Positions 18,484-27,890 of a DNA stretch of 64,000 nucleotides are shown piece by piece. The stretch covers positions 1-64,000 of the forward strand of contig JAQXAR010000015.1 of NCBI GenBank assembly GCA_029252805.1. Reading direction: 5' to 3'. The number at the start of each line of letters is the position of its first letter. Position 1 is the first letter of the stretch. The translations under genes and the position numbers were made by a program. Source of the DNA: Rickettsiales bacterium. GTDB lineage: Bacteria > Pseudomonadota > Alphaproteobacteria > Rickettsiales > JALZUV01. The notes beneath the pieces were generated by a model, which had not been told where the DNA came from, did not search any database, and saw only the letters and a program-made list of their open reading frames with translations.

Positions 18484-19155
18484 CTAGGGGTTCGTCAATA
18501 CTTCCTGAATCAAGACACGTGTAATAGGTCGCTTTTTTGCGATAGCGTGCTTGTCTAATGCGTCAATCACCTGTTTGACCCCATCAAAGCTACGTTCGAT
18601 GCGTGGAATAAGGTAGGTGAGGCTGGCTTGGGAGATTGCGACCTGCTTATCCTGAAAGGACTTGACGAGTAGGGCGCTAAGCAATGCATCGTCAGGTTCG
18701 TGAATTTCTGTTTGCGGCAATGCTTGTAAGCGTGAGCGCAAGTCAGGCAGCGTAAAATGATCCCAGCAGGCGCTCGTATCGACGGTTAGCAATAAGCGAT
18801 AATGCGTGTTTCCTTGTAGGAAATTCAGTAAATGAAATAAGCTTGCAGCATCCGGGATCATTTGCGCATTATCAATGGCGAGGTTCTGCGTGTTATGTGC
18901 GGTGAAGAGCTTCTCAGGTTCGCTATTGTTTATAAGCGTTGCTGCTTCGATAACCGTTGCGTTGTTACGGTCAGCCCAGATATGTGCAAGATGCGTCTTG
19001 CCGCTGGACTTGGCGCCTTTGATGAGGCCGCAAGCCAGGGAGTCTTTATCCCATTGCTGTAGTGCACTCCAAGCGGCTTGATTGCACTCGGCAACGAGAA
19101 AGTCATCCTCTGCATAGCGAGGGGGGAGCGAAATATCGAGCGGTAATTGACTCAT
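18484..19155 (-). CDS. hda: DnaA-related regulator of replication initiation (Hda homologue)
   Basis: 223 residues, matching domain III of DnaA without its DNA-binding domain IV. Walker A-like GAKSSGKT at residues 47-54; the sensor and arginine-finger region includes LPDLRSRLQALPQTEIHEPDD and RIERSFDGVKQVIDALDKHA. With the DNA-bound clamp it would stimulate ATP hydrolysis by DnaA and prevent re-initiation. It overlaps the stop of the PerM gene by one base, indicating translational coupling. Confidence 0.9.
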   Translation of the reverse strand: MSQLPLDISLPPRYAEDDFLVAECNQAAWSALQQWDKDSLACGLIKGAKSSGKTHLAHIWADRNNATVIEAATLINNSEPEKLFTAHNTQNLAIDNAQMIPDAASLFHLLNFLQGNTHYRLLLTVDTSACWDHFTLPDLRSRLQALPQTEIHEPDDALLSALLVKSFQDKQVAISQASLTYLIPRIERSFDGVKQVIDALDKHAIAKKRPITRVLIQEVLTNP

Positions 19156-20225
19156 CAGTTGCCTTTGTAGAAATGACTATCCTGATATTCTTCAATCGCA
19201 AAACGGACTAAAACGCCGATAATTGCCGTGACAGGAACGGCGATTAAAATGCCGACAAAGCCGAATAAGCTCGCACCGGCGAGCATGCCAAAGATAATCC
19301 AAACAGGGTGCAAGCCAACACGGTCACCCACAAGCTTAGGGGTAAGGGCGTATCCTTCAAGCACTTGTCCGATAACGAAGATTCCTGCAACGATGGCGAC
19401 CGAGTGCCAATCGTCAAATTGCATGAAGGCGATACCGGTGGAAAGAATCCCACCAATGAGGGTGCCAATATAAGGAATGATAATAAGGAAGCCGCAAAGT
19501 AGGCCGATAATGACGGCATATTTGAGTTCTGCGAAAAGTAAGGCACCCGCATAGAAAATGCCGAGAATCAGCATCACGTTAAATTGCCCTCGGATGAACC
19601 CGGCGAGAGTCTCATCAACCTTTTGCAGCTGAGTGCGGATGATATCGGCATGATTGCGTGGTAGTAGGGTATCCAGCTGTTTAACGAGCTTGTCCCAATC
19701 GCGCAAAAGGTAGAAGGAAACGACCGGCGTTATAACGAGCAAAGAAACCATATTGATCAGCGCCATGCCCGATTGAACAAGGCGTGCGGCGAGTCCTTTC
19801 CCGTCCGAAATAATATTCTCGACTAAGGCTTTTGTATCCAGCTCATGTTCCCAATCGATGGGGATGGGGAGCTTGCCGACTTGTTCTATCAAGCTGCCTT
19901 GCAAAATACTGATATAGCTAGGAATATCGGCGAGTAAGCCGCTCACTTGTTTAGCGAGTGTTGGTGCGAGTGCGAGGATAATGATGGTCAATGCCGCAAA
20001 GAAAAGAACCGTGATGATGGAAGTGGAAATGCCACGTGAGCAGCCCCATTTTTCTAGCTTATCCGCCGCAGGGTCGAGGCAATAAGCGATGAGTATACCA
20101 AGGATAAAAGGCAATAGCATATCGCGGATGAGGAACAGAAAGCCAAAAAATAGAAGAGTGATGAGCAGCCAAAAGAGAAGGCGGCGTGATAGTAGGCTCT
20201 CAGGAGTCGTTTTTGCTTTAGCCAT
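19155..20225 (-). CDS. AI-2E/PerM-family membrane protein
   Basis: 356 residues with about eight membrane segments: two or three at the N-terminus (residues about 12-47 and 65-85), a soluble stretch around 95-160, and a hydrophobic C-terminal half with GLLCGFLIIIPYIGTLIGGI and LTPKLVGDRVGLHPVWIIFG, the PerM family signatures. The family includes transporters of unproven substrate. It is the second gene of the minus-strand run (DUF2066 - PerM - hda), an order often seen divergent from purM. Confidence 0.9.
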   Translation of the reverse strand: MAKAKTTPESLLSRRLLFWLLITLLFFGFLFLIRDMLLPFILGILIAYCLDPAADKLEKWGCSRGISTSIITVLFFAALTIIILALAPTLAKQVSGLLADIPSYISILQGSLIEQVGKLPIPIDWEHELDTKALVENIISDGKGLAARLVQSGMALINMVSLLVITPVVSFYLLRDWDKLVKQLDTLLPRNHADIIRTQLQKVDETLAGFIRGQFNVMLILGIFYAGALLFAELKYAVIIGLLCGFLIIIPYIGTLIGGILSTGIAFMQFDDWHSVAIVAGIFVIGQVLEGYALTPKLVGDRVGLHPVWIIFGMLAGASLFGFVGILIAVPVTAIIGVLVRFAIEEYQDSHFYKGN

Positions 20226-20231
20226 GATTCG

Positions 20232-21320
20232 TTACCTTAGTGCTAACCAGAGTTGATCATTATTTTGTGTCGCGCTTACGCCATTATTGATTAAAGCTTG
20301 GCCAAATTCTTTCGGCGCGCCACGGAAGGTAATCTTTAATGTCATCCCGCTCGCATCGGCGCCCAGTACCTGCGTATCATCAATCACTGCAATATTTTGT
20401 AGGCGGCTGCGTAAATCTCCCCAATCGCGGGCATTGTTGAGCGTGATGCGCGCTTCGATCTCGTGCACTTGCTCTTCGAGGGCTTGCTCAGGAGCATTGG
20501 CCCTTTCTTGCTTTTTGAGGTAACCATCGATCAGGCTTTTTGCGGTTTTACGCAATAGTTGCCCTGCTGTTAAGTCGGCTTCTGGTTCGATATGCGATAT
20601 TTCTAAGGTGTCACCTCGAGGAGAGATTTCACGCAAGGTAAGGCCGAATCCATTCACGCCGCGTTCATGCAAAATAGCAATTAAGGCGCGGTTGGCGCCA
20701 TAACGGTTGGCCAGAGGGGCGAGGCGCGAGAAATTGGCTGTGGTCACATTGCTAGCACTGAGGCTTAATTTATCGGTTGGGTCACCGTAAGGAGCCACGA
20801 ACTGGCCGCTGCCACGTTGCAGGATCATCTCATTGACGTATCGGCGCCATAAATTCTCTGGTTCCCAAAGGAGGACCCCTTTAGGGCCTCGAAGGACGGG
20901 TAACAATAAAACGGCATTGCCGACTGTGGGAGGTTCATCTTCAGGCGTGTTTTTCTTCGCGGCTTGAGTGGAGTCGGTTTGCAGTAGCGCGTTAGTGACA
21001 AACTGATCGTCAAAGTCCAAAACTAACACGGCACGGTAAGAGGTATCGGTGACGACTTCCTTCTTCGCATGATAGCCCAAGATATATTGGCTAATGTTGT
21101 AGCCTTTATAATCTTGCATGATTTGAGTGGCACGATCCGGTGCTTTTTGCTTCACAAGCGCGGCGAACCCACGCTTTTCCGCATTGGCAAGGGCTTTGGA
21201 ACGCGCTTCCATCGCATTCACCCCTTTTTCGAATACTTTAACTTCCACCTCAATTGCTTGAGCAGAAAAAGCGCCTAAGGCGCAAAAAATAACGAATATC
21301 TTAACGAGCAACTCTTGCAT
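20232..21320 (-). CDS. DUF2066 domain-containing exported protein
   Basis: 362 residues from the ATG at 21320, chosen because it gives a clean signal peptide (MQELLVKIFVIFCALGAFSAQA); a TTG at 21377 would overlap purM. The mature part starts VKVFEKGVNAMEARSKALAN, the DUF2066 start. The Leu/Arg-rich middle (FSRLAPLANRYGANRALIAIL) is also typical. The family is periplasmic or outer-membrane associated and of unknown function. First gene of the minus-strand run towards PerM and Hda. Confidence 0.82.
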   Translation of the reverse strand: MQELLVKIFVIFCALGAFSAQAIEVEVKVFEKGVNAMEARSKALANAEKRGFAALVKQKAPDRATQIMQDYKGYNISQYILGYHAKKEVVTDTSYRAVLVLDFDDQFVTNALLQTDSTQAAKKNTPEDEPPTVGNAVLLLPVLRGPKGVLLWEPENLWRRYVNEMILQRGSGQFVAPYGDPTDKLSLSASNVTTANFSRLAPLANRYGANRALIAILHERGVNGFGLTLREISPRGDTLEISHIEPEADLTAGQLLRKTAKSLIDGYLKKQERANAPEQALEEQVHEIEARITLNNARDWGDLRSRLQNIAVIDDTQVLGADASGMTLKITFRGAPKEFGQALINNGVSATQNNDQLWLALR

Positions 21321-21342
21321 ACTAATCCAACCTTGCCATAAT
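21315..21342 (+). promoter_or_regulatory. Candidate purM promoter
   Basis: TTGCAT (21315-21320) and CATAAT (21337-21342) with a 16-base spacer. The -35 box overlaps the start codon of the divergent DUF2066 gene. Confidence 0.3.
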
Positions 21343-21376
21343 GCGCGCCACCTTACAATAAATGAAACGAAAAACA

Positions 21377-22435
21377 ATGTCCCAAACTCCCTTAACTTAC
21401 GCTGATTCTGGTGTCGATATTGATGCAGGTAATCGTTTAGTCGATCGCATTAAACCTCTCGCAAAGGCAACGAGCCGTGCAGGTGTTATGGGCGGTATTG
21501 GTGGCTTCGGTGGCTTATTTGACCTTAAGGAAACCAAATATGAAGATCCTGTGTTGGTGTCTGCAACCGATGGGGTTGGCACAAAATTGAAGATCGCTCA
21601 AGCCGCGAATAAACATGATACGATCGGTATTGATCTTGTCGCAATGTGCGTGAATGACTTGATCGTGCAAGGTGCTGAGCCGTTATTCTTCCTCGATTAT
21701 TTCGCGACAGGTGAATTATCTGTCGATGTGGCAGAGAGCGTTGTCGCCGGCATAGCAGAAGGCTGTCATCAAGCAGGATGTGCATTGCTTGGCGGCGAAA
21801 CCGCTGAAATGCCGGGCATGTATGGTGCTGGTGATTATGATTTGGCCGGATTCTCTGTCGGTGCGGTGGAGCGTCATGACCTGCTGCCAGTTCCCGGTGT
21901 GACGGGCGGTGATGTGCTGCTCGGTATTTCGTCGAGCGGAGTGCATTCCAATGGCTTCTCGCTCGTGCGTAAGGTGATGGAGCGTTCGGGGCTTTCTTAC
22001 GATAGCGAAGCACCGTTTGCGAAAGGTAAAACTATGGCGGAGGCTTTGTTGGAGCCAACGCGCATCTATGTGAAGTCGTGCTTAAAGGCAATTGAAACGG
22101 GTGGCGTGAAAGCATTGGCACATATTACGGGCGGCGGCTTGACCGAGAATATCCCGCGTATTTTACCGAAAGGTTTCGTCGCAGAGATTGATCCAAAGAG
22201 TTGGGAGCGTCCGCCTGTATTTAACTGGCTGGAGTTGGTTGCAGCCCTTCCGCAAGAAGAGATGCTGAAAACCTTTAATGCTGGGATTGGCATGGTGTTG
22301 ATCGTATCTGAAGAAAATGCAGAGAAAATACAGCGTGTGTTGGAAGCAGCGGGCGAAAAAGTATTCCGCATCGGCGAAGTCGTTCTTGGTGCTGAGGGCG
22401 GCGTGCGTTATTTGGAAGAAAGCGACAATGCGTAA
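21377..22435 (+). CDS. purM: Phosphoribosylformylglycinamidine cyclo-ligase
   Basis: 352 residues from the ATG at 21377 ([19 protein letters not shown], the usual family start); an in-frame ATG at 21362 would add five residues. AIR synthetase, fifth step of purine synthesis. Conserved features: [62 protein letters not shown] and [15 protein letters not shown]. It overlaps purN by 8 bases, a coupled pair. Confidence 0.96.
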   Translation: MSQTPLTYADSGVDIDAGNRLVDRIKPLAKATSRAGVMGGIGGFGGLFDLKETKYEDPVLVSATDGVGTKLKIAQAANKHDTIGIDLVAMCVNDLIVQGAEPLFFLDYFATGELSVDVAESVVAGIAEGCHQAGCALLGGETAEMPGMYGAGDYDLAGFSVGAVERHDLLPVPGVTGGDVLLGISSSGVHSNGFSLVRKVMERSGLSYDSEAPFAKGKTMAEALLEPTRIYVKSCLKAIETGGVKALAHITGGGLTENIPRILPKGFVAEIDPKSWERPPVFNWLELVAALPQEEMLKTFNAGIGMVLIVSEENAEKIQRVLEAAGEKVFRIGEVVLGAEGGVRYLEESDNA

Positions 22436-23006
22436 AAAGCAGGTTGCCGTTTTAATCTCAGGTGACGGTAGTAATCTGCAAGCATTGATTGATGCGGCGA
22501 AAGCGAATGACTATCCGGCAACGATTGCTCTGGTTATTTCGAATAAAGAAGGTGTGGGCGGATTAGCGCGTGCGCAGAAAGCGGGGGTCGCTACAGCAGT
22601 GATCTCGCATAAAGAGTATGAAACTCGCCCGCAATTTGAGGCGGCAATTCATAAAACATTAGAAGAGGCGGGCATTGAGCTCATTTGTCTTGCCGGCTTT
22701 ATGCGCATTTTAAATGATCATTTCGTGCGTGTCTGGGAAGGTAAAATGCTCAACATCCACCCGTCATTACTCCCCAAATATCGAGGGTTAAATACGCATG
22801 CCCGTGCGATTAAAGCCGGAGATAAAAAGGCCGGATGTACGGTGCATTGGGTCGTGCCGGAGCTAGATGCTGGGCCGATTATTGATCAGGCTTCGGTTGA
22901 GGTTTTAGTAGACGATACGCCGGAAGTTCTCGCCACGCGCGTGAAGCTTCAAGAGCATGAAATTTATCCAAAAGCGCTGCTGAAAGCGGCTTTGGGTTTG
23001 GCGTGA
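22428..23006 (+). CDS. purN: Phosphoribosylglycinamide formyltransferase
   Basis: 192 residues from the ATG at 22428, which overlaps the end of purM by 8 bases. Transfers a formyl group from 10-formyl-tetrahydrofolate to GAR (third purine step). Features: [45 protein letters not shown] with the catalytic Asn and His, and [17 protein letters not shown] with the catalytic Asp. A longer in-frame opening (22317) lies inside purM and is not a likely start. Confidence 0.96.
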   Translation: MRKKQVAVLISGDGSNLQALIDAAKANDYPATIALVISNKEGVGGLARAQKAGVATAVISHKEYETRPQFEAAIHKTLEEAGIELICLAGFMRILNDHFVRVWEGKMLNIHPSLLPKYRGLNTHARAIKAGDKKAGCTVHWVVPELDAGPIIDQASVEVLVDDTPEVLATRVKLQEHEIYPKALLKAALGLA

Positions 23007-23464
23007 AAATACGCATTTGTGCGATCGGCAAGGATCGACGAGGGGAGTTTTCCTCCGCGATTGCCCGTTATCAAAAACAACTGCCATGGCAGTTAGAGGT
23101 GATCGAAAAAGAACCGAAAAAGCCCAATGCTCCAACCGCGCAACGTATGGCGGAGGAAGCTGAACTGCTGTTAGATGCTGCAAGTGGCGCACAAATCAAA
23201 ATCGCCTTGGATGAGCGCGCAAAGCCCCTTACCAGCCCGCAATTTTCCCAAAAATTAGGCGATTGGAAAAATGAGGGTTTGACCGATATCGCGCTCTTCA
23301 TCGGCGGGGCTGATGGGCTCGATAAGTCGTTGTTAAACCAATGTGATATGAAGTTAGCTTTTGGCCAAATGGTTTGGCCACATCAGATGGTGCGCGTGAT
23401 GCTGACCGAACAGCTCTACCGTGCTTATTCGATTTTAAGCAACCATCCGTATCATCGGGACTAG
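23003..23464 (+). CDS. rlmH: 23S rRNA (pseudouridine-1915 N3) methyltransferase
   Basis: 153 residues. A SPOUT-family methyltransferase acting on the 70S ribosome. Starts with GTG overlapping the purN stop (GTGA). Features: [34 protein letters not shown] (the SAM-binding knot) and a C-terminus VRVMLTEQLYRAYSIL ending in HPYHRD, all highly conserved. Confidence 0.96.
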   Translation: MKIRICAIGKDRRGEFSSAIARYQKQLPWQLEVIEKEPKKPNAPTAQRMAEEAELLLDAASGAQIKIALDERAKPLTSPQFSQKLGDWKNEGLTDIALFIGGADGLDKSLLNQCDMKLAFGQMVWPHQMVRVMLTEQLYRAYSILSNHPYHRD

Positions 23465-23528
23465 AAAAGTAAAAAAACCCTGCTACTCTGCGGGAAATAA
23501 TTAAGAATAAAAAGAAGGATGCCCCCTC

Positions 23529-24794
23529 ATGACGGACCCTAAACATAATCAAATTACTCCCGCATCAGAAGCTTTGGTGGATCAGGGGTACGAGTATTTT
23601 GTGCCGAACTATAAGCCACGCCGTATGATTCTTGATCACGGTAAAGGCGCTCGTGTGTGGGATAAAGATGGGAATGAATATGTTGATCTTGGTGGCGGTA
23701 TTGCGGTTACGGCGCTTGGCCATCAGCATCCTGAGCTGGTTAAAGTGCTGCACGCGCAAGTCGATAAAATCTGGCATACGTCGAATGTTTATTTTACGGA
23801 GCCTACAGTAGAACTTGCTAAGCAGCTGGTAGAAAAGTCTAAATTTGCCAAACGTGTGCTTTTCACAAATTCAGGGTCTGAAACGAACGAGGCGGGCATT
23901 AAACTGGCACGTAAATATGCGACGAGCCAAGGGCGTGCGCCATCACATCGCGAGATTGTGACGTTTAAAGGCTCGTTCCATGGTCGTACGATGGGTGCAG
24001 TAACGGCGACGGCGCAGCCTAAATATCACGAAGGTTTTGAGCCAATGCCGGGCGGCTTTGTTTACGCCGATGCATTTAATAGCGAAGCAGCGGTTGATGC
24101 GGTTGTATCTGAAAAAACCTGCGCCATCATGGTAGAACCCGTACAGGGCGAGGGCGGTATCGTGCCGTTCAAAAAAGGTTTCCTCAATTACCTCCGCAAG
24201 AAATGTGACGAAGTCGGTGCAATCTTGATGTTCGACCAAGTGCAATGTGGCATGGGGCGTACGGGTAAATTATTTAGCCATTGGCATGAAGAAGGTTGCG
24301 TGCCTGACACTGTCAGCTTGGCGAAAGCCCTTGGCTGTGGTTTCCCGATTGGTGCATTGCTTGTCGGCGATAAAGTCGCGGATACACTCAGCTTCGGCTC
24401 GCATGGCTCGACGTTTGGTGGTAATCCGATGGCGACTGCCGTTGCGGGCAAAGCGCTTGAAATTATCAGCAGCCCTGAGATGGAAGCCAATGTTGCGGCG
24501 CGTAGTAAACAAGCGTTTGATTTCCTTAATGGCTTGAAAGACGAGTTGGGTATTTTTACCGAAGTGCGCGGGCTTGGTCTTATGATTGGCGCTGAGTTGA
24601 TTCCTGAATTTCACGGCAAAGCTGGTGAGATTATGGAAGAAGCGCGCCTGCATGGCGCGATGGTGCTGGTAGCGGGGCCCAATGTATGCCGTATCTTGCC
24701 GCCGCTCAATATCACTGAGGAAGAGTTGGCTGAGGGTCTAAACCGTTTCTCTGAAGCGCTTCGTCATTATATGCAACAAAAGAAGGCGGCTTAA
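23529..24794 (+). CDS. argD: Acetylornithine/succinylornithine-type aminotransferase
   Basis: 421 residues, class III PLP-dependent aminotransferase. Features: FVPNYKPRRMILDHGKGARV and DLGGGIAVTALGHQHPELV at the N-terminus, FTNSGSETNEAGIKLARKYA, FKGSFHGRTMGA, and STFGGNPMATAVAG. These fit the ArgD/AstC subgroup (arginine synthesis or degradation) better than GABA aminotransferases. The usual DEVQ motif reads DQVQ (FDQVQCGMGRTG); the PLP-ring Asp is kept. Which substrate it uses cannot be settled from this sequence. It is followed after 18 bases by a flavin reductase gene. Confidence 0.8.
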   Translation: MTDPKHNQITPASEALVDQGYEYFVPNYKPRRMILDHGKGARVWDKDGNEYVDLGGGIAVTALGHQHPELVKVLHAQVDKIWHTSNVYFTEPTVELAKQLVEKSKFAKRVLFTNSGSETNEAGIKLARKYATSQGRAPSHREIVTFKGSFHGRTMGAVTATAQPKYHEGFEPMPGGFVYADAFNSEAAVDAVVSEKTCAIMVEPVQGEGGIVPFKKGFLNYLRKKCDEVGAILMFDQVQCGMGRTGKLFSHWHEEGCVPDTVSLAKALGCGFPIGALLVGDKVADTLSFGSHGSTFGGNPMATAVAGKALEIISSPEMEANVAARSKQAFDFLNGLKDELGIFTEVRGLGLMIGAELIPEFHGKAGEIMEEARLHGAMVLVAGPNVCRILPPLNITEEELAEGLNRFSEALRHYMQQKKAA

Positions 24795-24812
24795 TCGCTT
24801 AAGGTAAAGAAT

Positions 24813-25355
24813 ATGAAAATAGTTGCATTTGCTGCGAGTAGCAGCTCGAAATCGATCAATAAAAAACTAGTGACTTACGCTGTTAACCTTTTGGAAGGGG
24901 CAGAAGTTGAGGTGCTGGATATTAACGATTACGAGCTACCCCTGTTTAGCGAAGATAAAGAAGCGGAGCTGGGTAAGCCTCAGTTAGCGCAAGATTTCTT
25001 TGCTAAGATAGGTGAGAGTGACGGAGTCATTATTTCCTTCGCAGAGCATAACGGCTCTTACACAGCGGCTTATAAAAATCTGTTCGATTGGTGCTCTCGT
25101 ATTGATCAGAAGGTATTTCAGCAAAAGCCACTCATCCTGCTTTCAACATCGCCTGGGCCGGGTGGCGCGCGTAGCGTGCTGGCTTCCGCCACAGATTCTG
25201 CTAAATATTTCGCAGGCGATGTGAAGGCGAGCTTGTCGATTCCAAGTTTCTACGATAATTTTGATGTTGAAACAGGCGTGCTAAAAAGCGGCGAACTCAA
25301 GGATCAATTGATGCGTGCTGTTCAATCTATTTCCAACCAAGAAAAGGTGGCGTAA
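24813..25355 (+). CDS. NADPH-dependent FMN reductase family protein
   Basis: 180 residues, flavodoxin-like. [13 protein letters not shown] near the N-terminus is the FMN-phosphate loop; the middle has [20 protein letters not shown], where relatives have PEYN, and [17 protein letters not shown]. It would reduce flavin or small electrophiles such as quinones or chromate in the cytoplasm; the physiological substrate is unknown. Spaced 4 bases from dcd, probably in one operon. Confidence 0.86.
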   Translation: MKIVAFAASSSSKSINKKLVTYAVNLLEGAEVEVLDINDYELPLFSEDKEAELGKPQLAQDFFAKIGESDGVIISFAEHNGSYTAAYKNLFDWCSRIDQKVFQQKPLILLSTSPGPGGARSVLASATDSAKYFAGDVKASLSIPSFYDNFDVETGVLKSGELKDQLMRAVQSISNQEKVA

Positions 25356-25359
25356 CGAG

Positions 25360-25926
25360 ATGCCCATACAACCTGACCACTGGATTCGTGAACGTGCCCA
25401 AAAAGATAAAATGATTGAGCCGTTTGTTGAAGAACTCAAGCGTGAGAATGTGATTTCTTACGGCCTGTCTTCTTACGGATATGACGCGCGTGTGTCGGAT
25501 GAGTTTAAGATTTTCCACAATATTGATTCGGCGACGGTTGACCCAAAGAATTTCTCGAGCGAAGGATTCGTCGATCGCAAAACCGATTGTTGTATCATTC
25601 CGCCCAATAGTTTCGCACTGGCGCGGACGGTTGAATATTTCCGCATTCCGCGCGATACGATGGTGATTTGCCTCGGTAAAAGCACCTATGCGCGTTGCGG
25701 TATTATTGTGAATGTAACGCCCTTAGAACCTGAGTGGGAAGGCCATGTGACACTCGAATTTTCGAATACCACGCCGCTACCTGCGAAGATCTATGCCAAT
25801 GAAGGCGCGTGCCAGTTTTTGTTCCTACAGGGCGCGAGTGAGTGTGAGCGTTCTTACGCAGATCGTAAAGGTAAGTACCAAGGTCAAACAGGCGTGACGC
25901 TTCCAAAGGTCGAAAAAGCGAGCTAA
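25360..25926 (+). CDS. dcd: dCTP deaminase
   Basis: 188 residues from the ATG at 25360 ([14 protein letters not shown]); an in-frame start at 25315 lies inside the preceding gene. Converts dCTP to dUTP for thymidylate synthesis. Features: [38 protein letters not shown] and [19 protein letters not shown] with the catalytic Glu, then NEGACQFLF. The family is the long alphaproteobacterial form. Confidence 0.95.
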   Translation: MPIQPDHWIRERAQKDKMIEPFVEELKRENVISYGLSSYGYDARVSDEFKIFHNIDSATVDPKNFSSEGFVDRKTDCCIIPPNSFALARTVEYFRIPRDTMVICLGKSTYARCGIIVNVTPLEPEWEGHVTLEFSNTTPLPAKIYANEGACQFLFLQGASECERSYADRKGKYQGQTGVTLPKVEKAS

Positions 25927-25976
25927 ATCCGCAGGTTTAGGTGGAAATTTGGGATAACACCCCTTAAGAACGGCTT

Positions 25977-27233
25977 ATGGATAAAATTCGAATTGTTGGC
26001 GGGAATCCGCTTAACGGGGAAATCCCGATTTCTGGTGCGAAAAATGCAGCTTTACCGTTAATTGCAGCTGGCTTGTTGACGGCAGGCAAATTGGTGCTGA
26101 AAAATGTACCTAAGCTCAAAGACGTAGAAACCATCGTGACGCTGTTACGCCAGCACGGAACGCTCGTTGAAGAGGATTGGGCCAGTAGCACGCTGACCTT
26201 CCAGTCCGATCGTGTGAAAAATTATACGGCGCCTTACGAGTTGGTGAAAACCATGCGTGCTAGTATTTTAGTATTAGGGCCATTGCTTGCGCGTTTCGGC
26301 GAAGCGAAAGTGTCGTTGCCGGGTGGTTGTGCGATTGGCTCGCGTCCGGTGGATTTGCATCTCAAGGCGATGGAGGCTCTGGGTGCGAAGATCGAACTTG
26401 AAGGCGGTTATGTTATCGCCTCTGCTCCCGAAGGTTTGAAAGGCGCTGAGATAGCGTTTGAAACGGTATCGGTTGGCGCGACGGAAAATGCGCTGATGGC
26501 TGCTGTCCTGGCGACAGGCGAAACGCTCCTGCGCAATGCTGCACGTGAACCTGAAATTACCGATTTGGCTGAATGTCTGGTGGCGATGGGCGCGAAGATT
26601 GAGGGTATTGGTAGCAGTACCCTCACGATCACGGGCGTAAAAGAACTACACGGTGCGACGCATAGCGTGGTGGCGGACCGTATTGAAGCGGGCAGCTTTA
26701 TTGCCGCCGCTGCGATTACCGGCGGTAAGGTGAAGTTGACAAATGTTCAATCGCGTATCCTTGGGTCCGTATTGGAGAAGTTCATCGAAGCGGGTGTGAA
26801 TATTGAAGCAGATGAGGATTCGATCACGATTGAAGGGGCGAGCCTTACGGGTGTAGATATTATGACTCAGCCTTATCCAGGCTTCCCAACCGATATGCAG
26901 GCGCAGATGACAGCGTTGCTTTCACGTGCAGATGGCGCGTCGATGATTACGGAAAATATTTTCGAGAACCGCTATATGCATGTGCCGGAGCTAACCCGTA
27001 TGGGTGCGAATATCACGGTGCAAGGTCGCTCTGCTATTATCCGTGGCGTCGATAGCCTGCATGGCGCAGAAGTGATGGCGACAGATTTGCGTGCATCGCT
27101 TTCGTTGGTAATCTCTGCACTGGCTGCTGAAGGCGAGACGGTGATTGACCGTGTCTATCACCTCGATCGCGGCTATGAAAATTTAGAAGAAAAACTCACC
27201 AATGTAGGTGCGACGATTGAGCGTATAGCATAA
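25977..27233 (+). CDS. murA: UDP-N-acetylglucosamine 1-carboxyvinyltransferase
   Basis: 418 residues. First committed step of peptidoglycan synthesis, in the cytoplasm. Features: [20 protein letters not shown] with the catalytic Lys and Asn region, [16 protein letters not shown] with the active-site Cys (fosfomycin target) present, and the C-terminal [11 protein letters not shown]. It is directly followed by hisG with no gap, an unusual but real gene order. Confidence 0.96.
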   Translation: MDKIRIVGGNPLNGEIPISGAKNAALPLIAAGLLTAGKLVLKNVPKLKDVETIVTLLRQHGTLVEEDWASSTLTFQSDRVKNYTAPYELVKTMRASILVLGPLLARFGEAKVSLPGGCAIGSRPVDLHLKAMEALGAKIELEGGYVIASAPEGLKGAEIAFETVSVGATENALMAAVLATGETLLRNAAREPEITDLAECLVAMGAKIEGIGSSTLTITGVKELHGATHSVVADRIEAGSFIAAAAITGGKVKLTNVQSRILGSVLEKFIEAGVNIEADEDSITIEGASLTGVDIMTQPYPGFPTDMQAQMTALLSRADGASMITENIFENRYMHVPELTRMGANITVQGRSAIIRGVDSLHGAEVMATDLRASLSLVISALAAEGETVIDRVYHLDRGYENLEEKLTNVGATIERIA

Positions 27234-27890
27234 ATGACTGATAAAAAACTCATCCTCGCCGTTCCTAAGGGGCGCATTCTAAGCCAGCTTTTGCCGGTGC
27301 TTAAGCGTGCGGGTATCGAGCCTGAAGCGAAGTTTTTTGATCCGAAGGATCGCTCGTTGCGTTTTGCCTCAAATGTGCCAGAACTTGATATCATCCGTGT
27401 GCGTAGTTTTGATGTACCGAGCTTTGTGGCTTATGGTGGCGCGCAGTTGGGCATTGGGGGAAGCGATGTTTTAGCGGAGTTTGATTATCCAGATTTGTAT
27501 ACCCCACTCGATTTAGATCTTGGGAAGTGCCGTATGAGTGTGGCGATGCTCGAAGATGAAGCGAAAGATGAGAACCCACAAAACTGGAGTCATATTCGTG
27601 TAGGCACGAAATATCCGCATATTACGCGTAGTTATTTTGCGAAGCGCGGTGTGCAGGCAGAATGTATTAAACTCAACGGTGCGATGGAATTAGCGCCGAG
27701 TTTGGGGCTGTGTAAACGCATCGTTGATCTTGTTGAAACGGGTAGTACGTTGGTTGCCAATGGCTTGGTCGAAGTTGAAACCATTATGGAAGTATCTAGC
27801 CGCCTGATTGTGAACCGTCCTGCTTATAAAACGGATGGTGAACGTGTGCGCAGCTTGATTGACCAATTCGCTGAGGCGTTAGATGGTTAG
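27234..27890 (+). CDS. hisG: ATP phosphoribosyltransferase, short form
   Basis: 218 residues, the short HisG type that lacks the C-terminal regulatory domain and needs HisZ as partner; hisZ is not in the window. First step of histidine synthesis. Features: LAVPKGRIL, RSFDVPSFVAYGGAQLGIGG, VGTKYPHITRSYF and VDLVETGSTLVANGL. The ATG is immediately after the murA stop and the end overlaps hisD by 8 bases. Confidence 0.95.
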   Translation: MTDKKLILAVPKGRILSQLLPVLKRAGIEPEAKFFDPKDRSLRFASNVPELDIIRVRSFDVPSFVAYGGAQLGIGGSDVLAEFDYPDLYTPLDLDLGKCRMSVAMLEDEAKDENPQNWSHIRVGTKYPHITRSYFAKRGVQAECIKLNGAMELAPSLGLCKRIVDLVETGSTLVANGLVEVETIMEVSSRLIVNRPAYKTDGERVRSLIDQFAEALDG

